From positions 332,318 through 396,317 of the forward strand of contig CAWJPY010000013.1 of the NCBI GenBank assembly GCA_963844865.1: 64,000 nt of DNA, given 5' to 3'. The translations under genes and the position numbers were made by a program. The first letter of the stretch is position 1, and each line of letters opens with the position of its first letter. Below the pieces are notes generated by a model. It searched no databases, was not told the DNA's origin, and worked only from the letters and a program-made list of their open reading frames with translations. The DNA is from CAWJPY01 sp963844865 (GTDB lineage Bacteria > Acidobacteriota > Thermoanaerobaculia > Thermoanaerobaculales > Sulfomarinibacteraceae). This document shows positions 26,364 through 35,664 of the stretch, piece by piece.

Positions 26364-27262
26364 GGGCCGGTCCTCGCTGCTCCCTCGAGCTCCTGTCCGA
26401 GGGCGGTGACGAGGGGCGGACCGGGGTCCACGGGCAGGAGGGGCAGCTCCAGCAGGGGTCCGTCCCAGCTCGCCCGCAGCCGGCCGAGCTCGCGCTCGTT
26501 GAGGCGGCGCCTCTCCAGCCACAGGGTGGTGGCCTCGTCGGCCGGGTCGACGTTGCCGGGAAGCGGGGGGAAGAGGGCGTTGACCACCACCGCCTCGGCC
26601 GTGCGGCCGGTCCGGCCTCGGAGCCCCGCGAGGAGCTCCAGGGACTCCTGGACCGGCATCTCCTCGGCCGTGGCGACGACCACCACGCCGAAGCGCCGGG
26701 GGTCCGCCATGAAGGCCGCGATCTCTGCGGCCATGTGACCGACCGGCCCGGTCTCGATCACCTCGGAGATGAGCTGCGGCGCGGCCAGCCAGGAGATGCC
26801 GTGGCCGGTGGCGGGGGCGTCCAGGAGCACCACGTCGGGGGTGGGGACCCCGCGCGGGGTGAAGCCCTCCACGAGACGCAGGGCGCGTCCGAACACGGCC
26901 GTCTCCTTGAGGCCGGGCGCGCCCTCGGTGAACTGCTGGTGGATGGGGCTGGAGAGCACGCGCCGCACGAGCGCGCCGACCTTGAGCTTGTCGCGGACCA
27001 GGTCGTCGAGCACGCCGCGGGGATCCAGGTGCTGGAGACGGAGCCGCGGGCCGGCCTTCAGGATCTGTCCCCCGGAGGGCCGGACGCCCAGGAGCTGGTG
27101 CAGGTTCTCCCGGGGATCGACCTCGAGCAGGAGCACCTCCCGGCCCCGAGCCGCGAGACGGGCGCCGAGCGCCGCGGTGACCGTGGTCTTGCCGACGCCA
27201 CCCTTGCCGGTGATGACGACCACCTGTCGCTGCTCGAGGCGTGTGAGGAGATTGACGGCCAT
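26360..27262 (-). CDS. ArsA/Get3-like ATPase with intact deviant Walker A
   Basis: 300 residues, first gene of the pair. Walker A ITGKGGVGKTTVTAALG has both lysines; switch I is LLLEVDPRENLHQLLG and switch II VVLLDAPATGHG. The central region (VGALVRRVLSSPIHQQF, GLKETAVFGRALRLVE) is typical of short ArsA-like proteins that carry a client- or partner-binding helical subdomain. The start ATG 27262 was taken over an upstream in-frame ATG at 27370, which would add low-complexity residues. It is divergent from the kinase gene with only 89 bp between. It probably forms a heterodimer with the next gene product; that is inference. Confidence 0.85.
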   Translation of the reverse strand: MAVNLLTRLEQRQVVVITGKGGVGKTTVTAALGARLAARGREVLLLEVDPRENLHQLLGVRPSGGQILKAGPRLRLQHLDPRGVLDDLVRDKLKVGALVRRVLSSPIHQQFTEGAPGLKETAVFGRALRLVEGFTPRGVPTPDVVLLDAPATGHGISWLAAPQLISEVIETGPVGHMAAEIAAFMADPRRFGVVVVATAEEMPVQESLELLAGLRGRTGRTAEAVVVNALFPPLPGNVDPADEATTLWLERRRLNERELGRLRASWDGPLLELPLLPVDPGPPLVTALGQELEGAARTGP

Positions 27263-27351
27263 CGGTCGCGCTTCGAGGCCTCCGCCGTGTCGGGCTGGGC
27301 GGAGGGTAGCACGGCTCGAAGGGCCCTGGTCTCGTGGTATACCTGACCGCG

Positions 27352-29208
27352 ATGAAGGACGGGCCAGCACGCATCGGCAGGTACGAGATCCTGTCGGAGC
27401 TCGGGAAGGGCTCCATGGGGACGGTGTACGAGGCCCGCGACCCGGTGCTTGACCGCGTGGTGGCTCTGAAGACGATCCGCGGCGCCGCCGAGGTGGAGAA
27501 CGAGGCCAGGGAGCGCTTCCTCCGCGAGGCCCGGTCGGTGGCGCGGCTCTCCCACCCCAACATCGTGACCATCTACGAGATGGGTGAGGTGGAGGGCATC
27601 CCCTTCATCGCCATGGAGTTCCTGGAAGGACAGAACCTCTCGGCCGCGGCTGCCGGCGGCCGGCTGCCGGAGGTCGGAGACCGCCTGCGTCTCGTCGAGC
27701 AGCTGTGCCGGGGCCTCGGCTATGCCCACCGGCGGGGGGTGATCCACCGCGACCTGAAACCTTCCAACATCTTCCTGCTCTCAGACGGCACCCCGAAGGT
27801 GCTCGACTTCGGTGTGGCCTGGCTGGAGGGCGGGACCTTCGCCACCCGCACCGGCATGCTCGTGGGGACGCCCGCCTACATGGCGCCCGAGCAGTTCAGC
27901 GGCGAGGCCGTCGACCACCGGGTGGACGTGTGGTCCCTGGGGGTGGTCCTCTACGAGCTCCTGGCCGGCGCCCGGCCGTTCGCGGGCGAGACGGTCCCCA
28001 CCCTGATCTACCGCATCGTGCACGAGCCCCTGACGCCGCTCGAAACCGTGATCGGGGGTCTCTCCCGCGAGGTCCTGGCCATCGTGAGCCGGGCCCTGGA
28101 GAAGGACGCCGCCCGGCGCTACCCCGACATGGAGGTCATGGCGGCCGACCTGCGGACGGCTCTGGGGGACGCGGCGCCGATGCCGGGAGGACGAAGCCCG
28201 TCGTCCGCGTCGGTCGGGGAGGGCGTTCCCACGACCGCCTTCCGCGCCGCCGGGGGTCCAGAGCGACGGGCCCCCAGGGTCCTCAACGTGGACGGCTTCC
28301 GCGACGAGGGAACGTACGCGCAGACGGGCCCCCTGCGGACCATCGTCCCGTCGCCGGACCAGCGGGTGCTCGCGGTGGGCGGGATCGACGGGTCGGTGCG
28401 GTTGTTGAGCCTCGAGGCGAAGGTGGCCCTGCGCACCCTGCGCAGCCGCGCCCACCTGCGGACCGGCCACACCGCGCTCACCACCTCGCTGGCCTTCTCA
28501 CCCGACGGGGCGATGCTTGCCGCCGGCCACCTGGATGGCGCCGTCGACGTGTGGGCCGCCGGCACCGGCCTCGAGGTGGAGGCCCGGCTCCGGCACGAGG
28601 GAGCGGTGGGCGGCGTGGCGTTCCACCCGGACGGGACGCTGCTCCTGTCCGGCGGGCACGACGCCACGCTCAAGTTCTGGGAGGTGCCCGCCCTGCTCGT
28701 CGGCGAGGGGCGCCGGACCATGCGGCGGCAGCCAGCGGCGGTGACGACTCTGGTCATCGCCGAGGCCGGTGACGTGGTGTTCACGGGCCATGGCAACCGC
28801 AACCTCCGAGCCCATGACGCCACCTCCGGCCGCCTCGTCGCCACGTTCCACGGTCTGGGCGGGGTGCCCAGCGCCATGGCTCGGTCCGGGGACGGCGGGC
28901 TGTTGGCGGTGGGCGGCGTGGACGGGTCCATCTCCCTCTTCAGGGTGGCGAGCCGGGCCCTGCTCCGCCATTACGAGGCGCACAGCAAGACCGTGTCCGC
29001 CCTGGTTTTCCTGCCTGACGGCCGCCACCTCGCCAGCGTCGCCATGGACCGAGAGGTTGCGATCTGGGAGGTCTCCCACGAGGACCGGATGGCGACCTTG
29101 ACCGTGAGCGGCGAGGAGAGCTGCGCCAGCCTGGCGGTCCTGGAGCGGGCGGGTCTCCTGATCTGCGGGACCGCCTCGGGCAGCCTGCACGTGTGGCACT
29201 TCGACTGA
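27352..29208 (+). CDS. Serine/threonine protein kinase with C-terminal WD40 propeller
   Basis: 618 residues. Kinase domain at about 10-275: glycine loop LGKGSMGTVYEA, ATP-binding Lys in VALKTI, catalytic loop VIHRDLKPSN, DFG in KVLDFGVAW, APE in AYMAPEQF. A short Pro/Ser linker follows, then about seven WD40-like blades at 320-618 (AVGGIDGSVRLLSL, LAFSPDGAMLAAGH, GGHDATLKFWE, VGGVDGSISLFR, ASVAMDREVAIWE). No transmembrane helix between the two, so it is probably cytoplasmic. The WD40 part may select substrates or sense a ligand. ATG 27352 is chosen over GTG 27334. No Shine-Dalgarno sequence is visible; TATACC 10 bp upstream suggests a nearly leaderless message. Confidence 0.9.
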   Translation: MKDGPARIGRYEILSELGKGSMGTVYEARDPVLDRVVALKTIRGAAEVENEARERFLREARSVARLSHPNIVTIYEMGEVEGIPFIAMEFLEGQNLSAAAAGGRLPEVGDRLRLVEQLCRGLGYAHRRGVIHRDLKPSNIFLLSDGTPKVLDFGVAWLEGGTFATRTGMLVGTPAYMAPEQFSGEAVDHRVDVWSLGVVLYELLAGARPFAGETVPTLIYRIVHEPLTPLETVIGGLSREVLAIVSRALEKDAARRYPDMEVMAADLRTALGDAAPMPGGRSPSSASVGEGVPTTAFRAAGGPERRAPRVLNVDGFRDEGTYAQTGPLRTIVPSPDQRVLAVGGIDGSVRLLSLEAKVALRTLRSRAHLRTGHTALTTSLAFSPDGAMLAAGHLDGAVDVWAAGTGLEVEARLRHEGAVGGVAFHPDGTLLLSGGHDATLKFWEVPALLVGEGRRTMRRQPAAVTTLVIAEAGDVVFTGHGNRNLRAHDATSGRLVATFHGLGGVPSAMARSGDGGLLAVGGVDGSISLFRVASRALLRHYEAHSKTVSALVFLPDGRHLASVAMDREVAIWEVSHEDRMATLTVSGEESCASLAVLERAGLLICGTASGSLHVWHFD

Positions 29209-29314
29209 GAAATATCGATTCCCCGTCTCAATGTTTCACCCTCCGAGGCGCCCCCGGCGCGAAGAGGACGTGTCGTCCTCGGACCGAGGCTGGTGTGGTG
29301 CAGGAGGTTCGAGC

Positions 29315-29713
29315 ATGGCAGAGAGTGGACACGGCCCCTTTCGGATCGCCGGCGGCTCGCCGGTGGCAACGCGCGGGGGCTTCGACGCGGAAGGGGTGAA
29401 GGCCGCGCGGGAACGGGTCGACAGGATGGTGCGATCGGCGGAGGTCTTCCTGTTCATCAAGGGCACGCCGGCGCGACCCATGTGCGGGTTCTCGGCCAAC
29501 ACCGTGGCCATCATGGACGCCGTGGGCGTTCCCTATCGCACCTTCGACGTGCTCTCGGACGACGCGGTGCGTGCGGCGGCCAAGGAGTACGCGGGCTGGC
29601 CCACTTTCCCACAGCTCTACGTGCGTGGCGAGTTCGTGGGCGGGAACGACATCCTCAGCGAGATGTACACCACTGGAGAGCTTGGTGAGCTCCTCGCGGG
29701 AGGCGGACGATGA
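29315..29713 (+). CDS. grxD: Monothiol glutaredoxin, Grx4/GrxD type
   Basis: 132 residues. The CGFS active site lies in KGTPARPMCGFSANTV. The downstream WPTFPQLYVRGEFVGGNDI segment (cis-Pro and GG glutathione-binding motif) is typical. Such proteins bind a [2Fe-2S] cluster with glutathione and hand it to A-type carriers and apoproteins. The ATG at 29315 follows AGGAGG by about eight bases. The stop overlaps the next gene start (ATGA at 29710), an IscA-type carrier, and a YgfZ fusion follows: a coherent Fe-S cluster transfer unit. About 30 extra residues precede the usual domain start. Confidence 0.93.
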   Translation: MAESGHGPFRIAGGSPVATRGGFDAEGVKAARERVDRMVRSAEVFLFIKGTPARPMCGFSANTVAIMDAVGVPYRTFDVLSDDAVRAAAKEYAGWPTFPQLYVRGEFVGGNDILSEMYTTGELGELLAGGGR

Positions 29714-30072
29714 GCGCTGAAATGGCGGAAGCGACGGGCGTGCGGGGCCTGGTCACGGTGACCGACCGGGCACAACGGGAGATCCGGGAGATCTTCACGA
29801 GCGAACGGCCCGAGGCGGGCGCCGGCCTGCGCCTGGGCGTGATCGGGGGTGGCTGCTCGGGCCTGTCCTACGAGATGGAGTTCTCCGGGCCCCGGCCTGG
29901 AGACAACGTCGTGGAGTTCGAGGGCTTCCAGGTCCTGCTAGACCCGAAGTCGGCCATCTACCTCAAGGGCGTCACTCTCGACTTCGAGGACGGGCTGAAG
30001 GGGAAGGGGTTCGTCTTTCGCAACCCCAACGCCACCAACACCTGCGGCTGCGGTGAGTCGTTCAGCATCTGA
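29710..30072 (+). CDS. A-type iron-sulfur carrier (IscA/ErpA/SufA family)
   Basis: 120 residues of the HesB/IscA fold. The three conserved cysteines are present: GVIGGGCSGLSYEM and the C-terminal NTCGCGESFSI. It carries Fe-S clusters from a scaffold to target enzymes. Its start overlaps the grxD stop and its end overlaps the next gene by about 20 bp, so translation is coupled. The subtype cannot be assigned confidently (ErpA is most likely given the GVTLDFEDGLKGKGFVFRNP-type core). I leave the symbol open. Confidence 0.92.
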   Translation: MSAEMAEATGVRGLVTVTDRAQREIREIFTSERPEAGAGLRLGVIGGGCSGLSYEMEFSGPRPGDNVVEFEGFQVLLDPKSAIYLKGVTLDFEDGLKGKGFVFRNPNATNTCGCGESFSI

Positions 30073-31669
30073 CCCGGGGCCGCTCCTGGAGCGGGTGCGC
30101 GTGACGGGTGTCCAGGCGCCCTGGCCGGGGTGGCGGGTGCTGGAGGTGCGCGGCCGACACCGTGAGCGCTTCCTGCACAGCCAGCTCACCTCGGACGTGA
30201 GCGGGCTCGCCACCGGGGCCTCCCAGCTCACGGCGGCGTTGGACCGGTCGGGAAGGTTGCACGCCTTCTTCTTCCTGCACAAGCGTGAGGACCGGATCGA
30301 GCTGCTGGTGCCCGAGGCCGTGGCGGAGGAGCTGCGGGCCGCACTGGAGGCGCGGATCATCGCCGACGACGTGCGTCTGCAGACGAAGGAGACCCCCCAC
30401 CTGCGGCTGGCGCTGGGTCCGGAGGCGGTGCGTCTCCAGGCCGAGCGGCCCCCGGACGAGGTCTTCCCCCTCGCCGTCTACGCCACCCGCGGTTTCGTGA
30501 CCTGGGGGGAGACACCGCTGCCGCTGCCGGCGGCGGACGCGGCGCAGATCGAGGCGCTGCGTGTGCTCAGCGGTCTCCCGCGCTGGGGCCTGGAGGCCGG
30601 ACCGGGAGTGCTGGTCAACGAGACGATCCTGGTGGACACCGCCGTGTCGCACACCAAGGGCTGTTATCTCGGACAGGAGACCGTGGCCAAGGTACACAGC
30701 CACCGCGGCGCCGCCCGGGGGCCGGCGCTGCTGCGTCTTGCCGGCGGCGGCGAGGACGACCTGACCGGTCAGGCCTTCGCCATCGCGGACCGCCAGCGGG
30801 CGGGCCTGATCAGGTCGCAGGTTCCATGGCGCGGCGCGGTGTACCTGGAGGTGCTGCTGCACCGCTCCTGGCGGGTGGATGGGATGGCCGTGCGGCTGAC
30901 CCTGGCGGATGGCACCAGCCTGGAGGCGGAAGTGCTGCTGCCGCCCCTCCTGGTGGCGCCGTCGCCCCATGACGAGGCGGCTGCCCTGCACCAGCGGGCC
31001 GTGGCGGCCTTCACCGACGACCGCGAGGAGGAGGCGCTGCGGCTGCTCGCCAGGGCGGTGGCCGTGGATCCTTCCCACGCCGACTCCTACGAGTCCCTGG
31101 GCGTGATCCTCGGCCGCCACGGGCAGTACGAGCGGGCCATCGCCACCATGCAGCGGCTGCTCGCCGTGGACCCGGACTCGGTGATGGCGCACAGCAACAT
31201 GTCCGTGTACTACAACCAGCTCGGGCGTATCGAAGAGGCGGAGCGGGAGGCGGCGGCGGCGGCCACTGCCGCCGTGGCCGCGCGACGTCGGGAGCAGGAG
31301 GCGACCACGGGCGCGGGGCGGCAGGACGCGCCGGGGACCGACCAGCTCCAGCGCCGGGAGGAGATGTTCCGCGAGGTGTTGGCGCTGGATCCGGACGATG
31401 CCCTCGGCCACTTCGGCATGGGCGAGCTGTGCGTCCAGGCGGGGCGCTTCACCGAGGCGGTGCGACACCTGGAGAAGGCGATCGCGGGAGATCGCGGCTA
31501 CTCGGCCGCCTATCTCGCCCTGGGCAAGGCGCAGGAGGGCGCAGGTCAGATCGGGCGCGCCACCGAGGTCTACCGCAGGGGCATCGAGGTCGCGGCCGCC
31601 CGGGGCGACCTCGCCACCGCCAACACGATGCAACGACGCCTTCAGGGCCTCCTGACCGCCGCGGGCTGA
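30053..31669 (+). CDS. YgfZ/GcvT-like Fe-S protein fused to TPR repeats
   Basis: 538 residues. Residues 15-300 are a folate-binding YgfZ domain; the diagnostic KGCYLGQETVAK motif is present. YgfZ helps to maintain or repair Fe-S enzymes with tetrahydrofolate. From about 310 to the end there are several TPR units (VDPSHADSYESLGVILGRHG, VDPDSVMAHSNMSVYYNQLG, LDPDDALGHFGMGELCVQAG, AGDRGYSAAYLALGKAQEG) with an Ala/Arg-rich helix between. The fusion joins the repair factor to a protein-binding scaffold and directly follows grxD and an IscA-type carrier. The GTG at 30053 overlaps the carrier gene; GTG 30095, preceded by GGAG, is an alternative. Confidence 0.88.
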   Translation: MSRSASDPGPLLERVRVTGVQAPWPGWRVLEVRGRHRERFLHSQLTSDVSGLATGASQLTAALDRSGRLHAFFFLHKREDRIELLVPEAVAEELRAALEARIIADDVRLQTKETPHLRLALGPEAVRLQAERPPDEVFPLAVYATRGFVTWGETPLPLPAADAAQIEALRVLSGLPRWGLEAGPGVLVNETILVDTAVSHTKGCYLGQETVAKVHSHRGAARGPALLRLAGGGEDDLTGQAFAIADRQRAGLIRSQVPWRGAVYLEVLLHRSWRVDGMAVRLTLADGTSLEAEVLLPPLLVAPSPHDEAAALHQRAVAAFTDDREEEALRLLARAVAVDPSHADSYESLGVILGRHGQYERAIATMQRLLAVDPDSVMAHSNMSVYYNQLGRIEEAEREAAAAATAAVAARRREQEATTGAGRQDAPGTDQLQRREEMFREVLALDPDDALGHFGMGELCVQAGRFTEAVRHLEKAIAGDRGYSAAYLALGKAQEGAGQIGRATEVYRRGIEVAAARGDLATANTMQRRLQGLLTAAG

Positions 31670-31797
31670 GAGGCGGGAGGCTCGGGGAGCATCGGAACGG
31701 GAGCCAGACGCCACCTCTCGGCGACCCGGAGCGAGAAGTGCCGCGACGTGGGACGACTTCGTCCGGGTGTCGTGGCCTCTGCACTAGAATCCACTGG

Positions 31798-32055
31798 TTG
31801 AGCATCCCGGATGTCCCCCTCATCGCACGCGTGCTCTGCCGCAGCGAGGCGCAGGGCGAGGAACGACCGACTGCCGTGGAGATCGGGGGCAGACGGTTGG
31901 ACGTCCGGGAGATCCTGGACGACGCCGTCCTCGGGAGCCCCACGGCCGGTGGCGGCACTCGCCGGCGCGTCCTGGTCCGCCTCCAAGACGGTCAGGTGCT
32001 GCGCCTGGAGCGCGTGTTGCCGGCCGGCGACTGGCGCGTGTTCCGGGCGTCTTGA
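31798..32055 (+). CDS. Small hypothetical protein
   Basis: An 85-residue frame: PLIARVLCRSEAQGEERPTA, then VEIGGRRLDVREILDDAV, VLVRLQDGQVLRLERVLP and GDWRVFRAS. The alternation of strands and the I/V-x-R pattern look like a small beta-barrel of the kind annotated DUF6504-like, but I do not firmly recognise it. The start is unclear: TTG 31798 has a -10-like TAGAAT seven bases upstream, and GTG 31831 is another option. No ribosome site. Coding is supported by clean composition and by lack of a competing ORF. Confidence 0.45.
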   Translation: MSIPDVPLIARVLCRSEAQGEERPTAVEIGGRRLDVREILDDAVLGSPTAGGGTRRRVLVRLQDGQVLRLERVLPAGDWRVFRAS

Positions 32056-32131
32056 AGAGGCGCGTCACCAGGACGGGTGTGTGACGTCCCGCGAGCACCA
32101 GAGACGGTGCCAGTCACTGCTGACGCTAGGT

Positions 32132-32225
32132 AGGCCAGAGACGGTGCCAGGCACCCTTTCGGATGAAGCGACGTGCGCACCATCGAATCAAGACGGGGTG
32201 CCTGGCACCGGCTTTGACGTCGCAA
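32132..32225. repeat. GGTGCCAGGCACC palindrome pair, copy 1
   Basis: Two near-perfect 13-base dyads, GGTGCCAGGCACC and GGTGCCTGGCACC, stand about 55 bp apart around TTTCGGATGAAGCGACG and AATCAAGACGGG. A third partial half lies just upstream (GACGGTGCCAGTCAC, 32103). The same unit is present inverted at 46326-46455. It resembles bipartite REP/BIME elements. The 432-bp gap 32056-32487 contains this repeat and nothing else I recognise; no REP transposase is in the window. Confidence 0.75.
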
Positions 32226-32487
32226 CGTGCGTCGAGGGTCCCTGGCACTGGCCCATCCGGAGTGACTCGTCCCGCGACGCGCCGGTTCTGTCGACGCGCT
32301 CCCCGCGGTTGCCACCGCCGACCACGGCGAAGCTGCAAGCGGAGCCGGGTCAGCAGTGGCACGCCCGATGTGCGGGCCGTTCTGTCGAGGGTCGCTGGTC
32401 CGCGCATGTGGGACGCTGCCGCGGGTCGTCGTCGCTGCCCGCTGTATCGGTCGCTGTCGCTGCCCCGGTCACGGTTCGCTGCGGAGC

Positions 32488-33767
32488 TCACTTGGCCGGA
32501 ACGGACTTCTCCACCCACACGGTGAGGATCTCCAGGATGGCGTCGGCGGCCTTGGCCATCCACTCCAGGGAGACCCACTCGTTGACCGAGTGGAAGTTCT
32601 GCCCCCCGCCCACACGTTGGGCGTGAGCAGCCCCATGTAGGAGAGGCGCGCGCCGTCGGTGCCGCCGCGGATGGCCTGGCGCTTGGGCTCGACGCCGATG
32701 CGCCGGACGGCCTCGATGGCGTGGTCCAGCACCTTGGGGTCCTCGCGGATCTTGTAGGCCATGTTGCGGTAGGACTCGTCGATGGTGAGGTCGATCTTCG
32801 CCTTGGGGAAGCGGCCGGCGACGGCGGCCACGACCTCCCGGAGGTGCTCCTCACGCGCCTCGAGCTCCTCGACGGTGAAGGCGCGCACGAGGACCTTGAG
32901 CTGGGCCGCGGAGACGTCCCCGGCGGCGTTGTAGGGGTGCAGATAGGGCTCCCGCTTGTCGGTGGTCTCGGGGAGGTACCTGTCGTCGAGCCCCTCGATG
33001 ACAGCGGCCGCCACCCGCAGGGCGTTGACCAGCTTGCCCTTGGCATAGCCCGGGTGGACGTCGTAGCCGGTGATGGCGAGGGTCGCGGTGTCGGCGCAGA
33101 AGGTCTCGTCCTCGATCTCGCCGAGGTCCGAGCCGTCCATGGTGTAGGCGTAGTCCGCGCCGAACGCGGCAACGTCGAAGTGCTCGGTGCCCCGGCCCAC
33201 CTCCTCGTCGGTGGTGAAGGCGATGCGGATGGGACCATGTTGGAACTCGGGATGGTCCGCCAACCACGCCACGGCGGTCATGATCTCCGCCACCCCGGCC
33301 TTGTCGTCGGCGCCCAGGAGGGTGGTGCCGTCGGTGTGGATCAGGGTGTGGCCGACACAGTGGGCCAGGTTCGGGTTGCCGGCCGTCTCGAGGACCTGGC
33401 CGGCGCCCACCGGGATGTCTCCGCCCTCGTAGCGCTCGATCACCTGGGGGTTGACGTTCGCGCCCGGGGTGCCGAAGTAGGTGTCCACGTGGGCGATGAG
33501 GCCGATGGTAGGCACCGCATCGGCGGCGGGGTGATCGGACGGGAGGTTCGAGGGCACGGTGGCGAACACGTAGCCGTGCTCGTCCATGACGGCATCGGCG
33601 CAGCCCAGGGCGCGCAGCTCCTCGGCCAGCATGCGGCCCAGGTCCTTCTGCTTCTCGGTGGACGGGCTGGAGGTGGAGTCCTCGTCGGATCGGGTGTCGA
33701 CTTGCACGTAGCGCAGGAAGCGTTCCAGAAGCGCGGCGCGGTGGGGGGAATCGATGCGGTCTGCCAT
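32488..33767 (-). CDS. pepT: Peptidase T (aminotripeptidase), frameshifted near the C-terminus
   Basis: About 425 residues, M20B family, cytoplasmic zinc enzyme that removes N-terminal residues from tripeptides. Metal ligands: IAHVDTYFGTPG (His), LLGADDKAG (bridging Asp), TTDEEVGRGTEHF (Glu), YTMDGSD (Asp). After NVWAGG the frame breaks at a six-C run (32602-32607 on the plus strand). One restored base gives GQNFHSVNEWVSLEWMAK, which supplies the final His ligand, and the expected end VEKSVPAK. Without repair the enzyme would lose that ligand. GAGGAGGG precedes the ATG at 33767. Divergent from ccoS. Confidence 0.9.
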
Positions 33768-34004
33768 GGTGCCCTCCTCGTGGTGTCGGGGAAGATCACG
33801 ACGAGACGATCCCGTCGACCTGACTGCGTCCGACCCGTCGTGCGTCCGGCCTCGAAGTCTAACAGAGCGCCGGCCCGGGGGGCGGCCGGTGGGGGAGGAT
33901 GGTGCAGCCGTCGGTGGTGCGGGAATCGAGTCGCGATTCCGGGGCGAGACCTGAAACGATGGTATCGTATGGCCTGATCGGAGTGCACTGGAAAGGCAGA
34001 GACC

Positions 34005-34208
34005 ATGGCCGTCTTCTACGTGCTGGTCTGGGGGTTTGCCGCCCTGTGCGGCCTGTCCGCGGTGTACGGGCTGGTGTGGGCGGTGCGCAACGGGCAGGTC
34101 CGGGATTTCGCGCGCGGGGCGGCCAGCATCTTCGACGACGACGAGCCCATCGGGGAGATGACCGATCACTTCCCGGGAGAGCGGGGTGGGGACCATGGCG
34201 ACCGTTGA
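34005..34208 (+). CDS. ccoS: CcoS, cbb3 oxidase assembly protein
   Basis: 67-residue single-pass membrane protein. The N-terminal helix (FYVLVWGFAALCGLSAVYGL) is followed by the family signature WAVRNGQVRDF and acidic FDDDEP. CcoS is needed to insert cofactors (heme b, copper) into CcoN. AAAGG lies before the ATG. The 3' end overlaps the start of ccoN by 14 bp, so the assembly factor is translated with the catalytic subunit; usually ccoS sits with ccoG/H/I after ccoNOQP. Confidence 0.88.
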   Translation: MAVFYVLVWGFAALCGLSAVYGLVWAVRNGQVRDFARGAASIFDDDEPIGEMTDHFPGERGGDHGDR

Positions 34209-35664
34209 CGAGGCCCGGGCACCGTCGTCGTCGGCCGCCGCGCCGGGCGACGTCTCCTGGCGCGCCGCCGTCGACCGTTCCTGTCAGTACCCGGTGATCG
34301 TGTTCCTGGTGAGCGCCGTGGTCTGGCTGCTCATCGGCAACGCCCTGGCCCTGGCCGCGTCTTTGAAGATGACGACGCCGGCGTTTCTCGGCGGCGCCGA
34401 GTGGCTGACCTTCGGACGGGTTCGTCCGGCCCACCTCAACACCATGATCTACGGCTGGGGCTCCATGGCGGGCATCGGGATCATGCTCTGGCTCCAGGCC
34501 CGCCTGTGCCGGGTCGCGCTGCCCCTGCAGCTTCCACTCGTGGTGGGCTGCGTGCTCTGGAATCTCGGCGTGGCGGGGGGCACCATCTCGATCCTCGGCG
34601 GCGGCAGCACGAGCGTGGAGTGGCTGGAGTTTCCCTACCCCTGGTCGTTCCTCTTCGCCGGCGTGTTCATCGTGATCATGGCGTCCTCCCTGATGATGTT
34701 CGCGGGTCGACGCCGCGGCCACGTGTACGTGTCCCAGTGGTACATGTTCGGGGCGGTGCTGTGGTTCCCGTTCCTGTACGTGCTGGGCAACACGCTCATC
34801 CACGGAGAGCTGAGCACCGGGGCCGTGCAGGCATCCACCAACTGGTGGTTCGCCCACAACGTGCTCGGGCTCTGGTTCACGCCCATCGGGCTGGCCTCCA
34901 TCTACTACCTGCTGCCCAAGGTCCTGGGGAGGCCGATCTACAGCTACTACCTGTCGATCCTCGGCTTCTGGACCCTCGCCATCTTCTACAACTGGGCCGG
35001 GACCCATCACCTCATCGGCGGCCCCCTGCCGGCGTGGCTGATCACGGTCGGGATCGTGGGCAGCGTGATGATGTTCATCCCGGTGACGGCGGTGGCCATC
35101 AACCACCACCTCACCATGCGGGGGTTCTTCCACCGCCTCAAGGTGAGCCCCACCCTGCGCTTCATCGTGTTCGGGGGCATGAGCTACACCGTGGTCAGCT
35201 TCCAGGGCTCCCTGCAGTCGCTGCGCTTCTGGAACGAGGTCACCCACTTCACCCACTACACCATCGCCCACGCCCACCTCGGCGTGTACGCCTTCTTCAC
35301 CATGACCATGTTCGGGGCGATCTACTACGTGGCGCCTCGACTCACGGGCCGCGAGTGGATCTCGGCGCGCCTCATCAAGGTCCACTTCTGGGGGACCGCC
35401 CTGGGCATGACCGTCTACTGGGTGGGCCTCACCTGGGGCGGCGTCGTCCAGGGCTTCAAGCTCAACAACCCCGACCTGCCGTTCCTGGACGTCGTGGCGT
35501 ACACGGTGCCCTTCCTGTGGTCGCGGACCTTCGCGGGCGTGCTCATGACCGTCGGCCACGTGGCCTTCGCGATCCTGGCGTGGAACATGTTCACCCTGAA
35601 AGGGGCGGAGCTCGCCGGTCCGACCCTCTTCACGTCGCGCCGGCGCCGGGGGGCAACCGCATGA
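34195..35664 (+). CDS. ccoN: Cytochrome c oxidase cbb3-type subunit I
   Basis: 489 residues, about 12 transmembrane helices, heme-copper oxidase C family. It carries the low-spin heme b, high-spin heme b3 and CuB and reduces O2 at low oxygen. Histidine ligands: RPAHLNTMIYGWG (heme b), WWFAHNVLGLW (CuB), GTHHLIGGPLP (CuB pair), THYTIAHAHLGVYAF (hemes). ATG 34195 is chosen, with GGGG just upstream; ATG 34186 is three codons earlier. The stop overlaps the ccoO ATG. No frameshift. Subunit context (ccoS before, ccoO after) confirms the type. Confidence 0.95.
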   Translation: MATVDEARAPSSSAAAPGDVSWRAAVDRSCQYPVIVFLVSAVVWLLIGNALALAASLKMTTPAFLGGAEWLTFGRVRPAHLNTMIYGWGSMAGIGIMLWLQARLCRVALPLQLPLVVGCVLWNLGVAGGTISILGGGSTSVEWLEFPYPWSFLFAGVFIVIMASSLMMFAGRRRGHVYVSQWYMFGAVLWFPFLYVLGNTLIHGELSTGAVQASTNWWFAHNVLGLWFTPIGLASIYYLLPKVLGRPIYSYYLSILGFWTLAIFYNWAGTHHLIGGPLPAWLITVGIVGSVMMFIPVTAVAINHHLTMRGFFHRLKVSPTLRFIVFGGMSYTVVSFQGSLQSLRFWNEVTHFTHYTIAHAHLGVYAFFTMTMFGAIYYVAPRLTGREWISARLIKVHFWGTALGMTVYWVGLTWGGVVQGFKLNNPDLPFLDVVAYTVPFLWSRTFAGVLMTVGHVAFAILAWNMFTLKGAELAGPTLFTSRRRRGATA

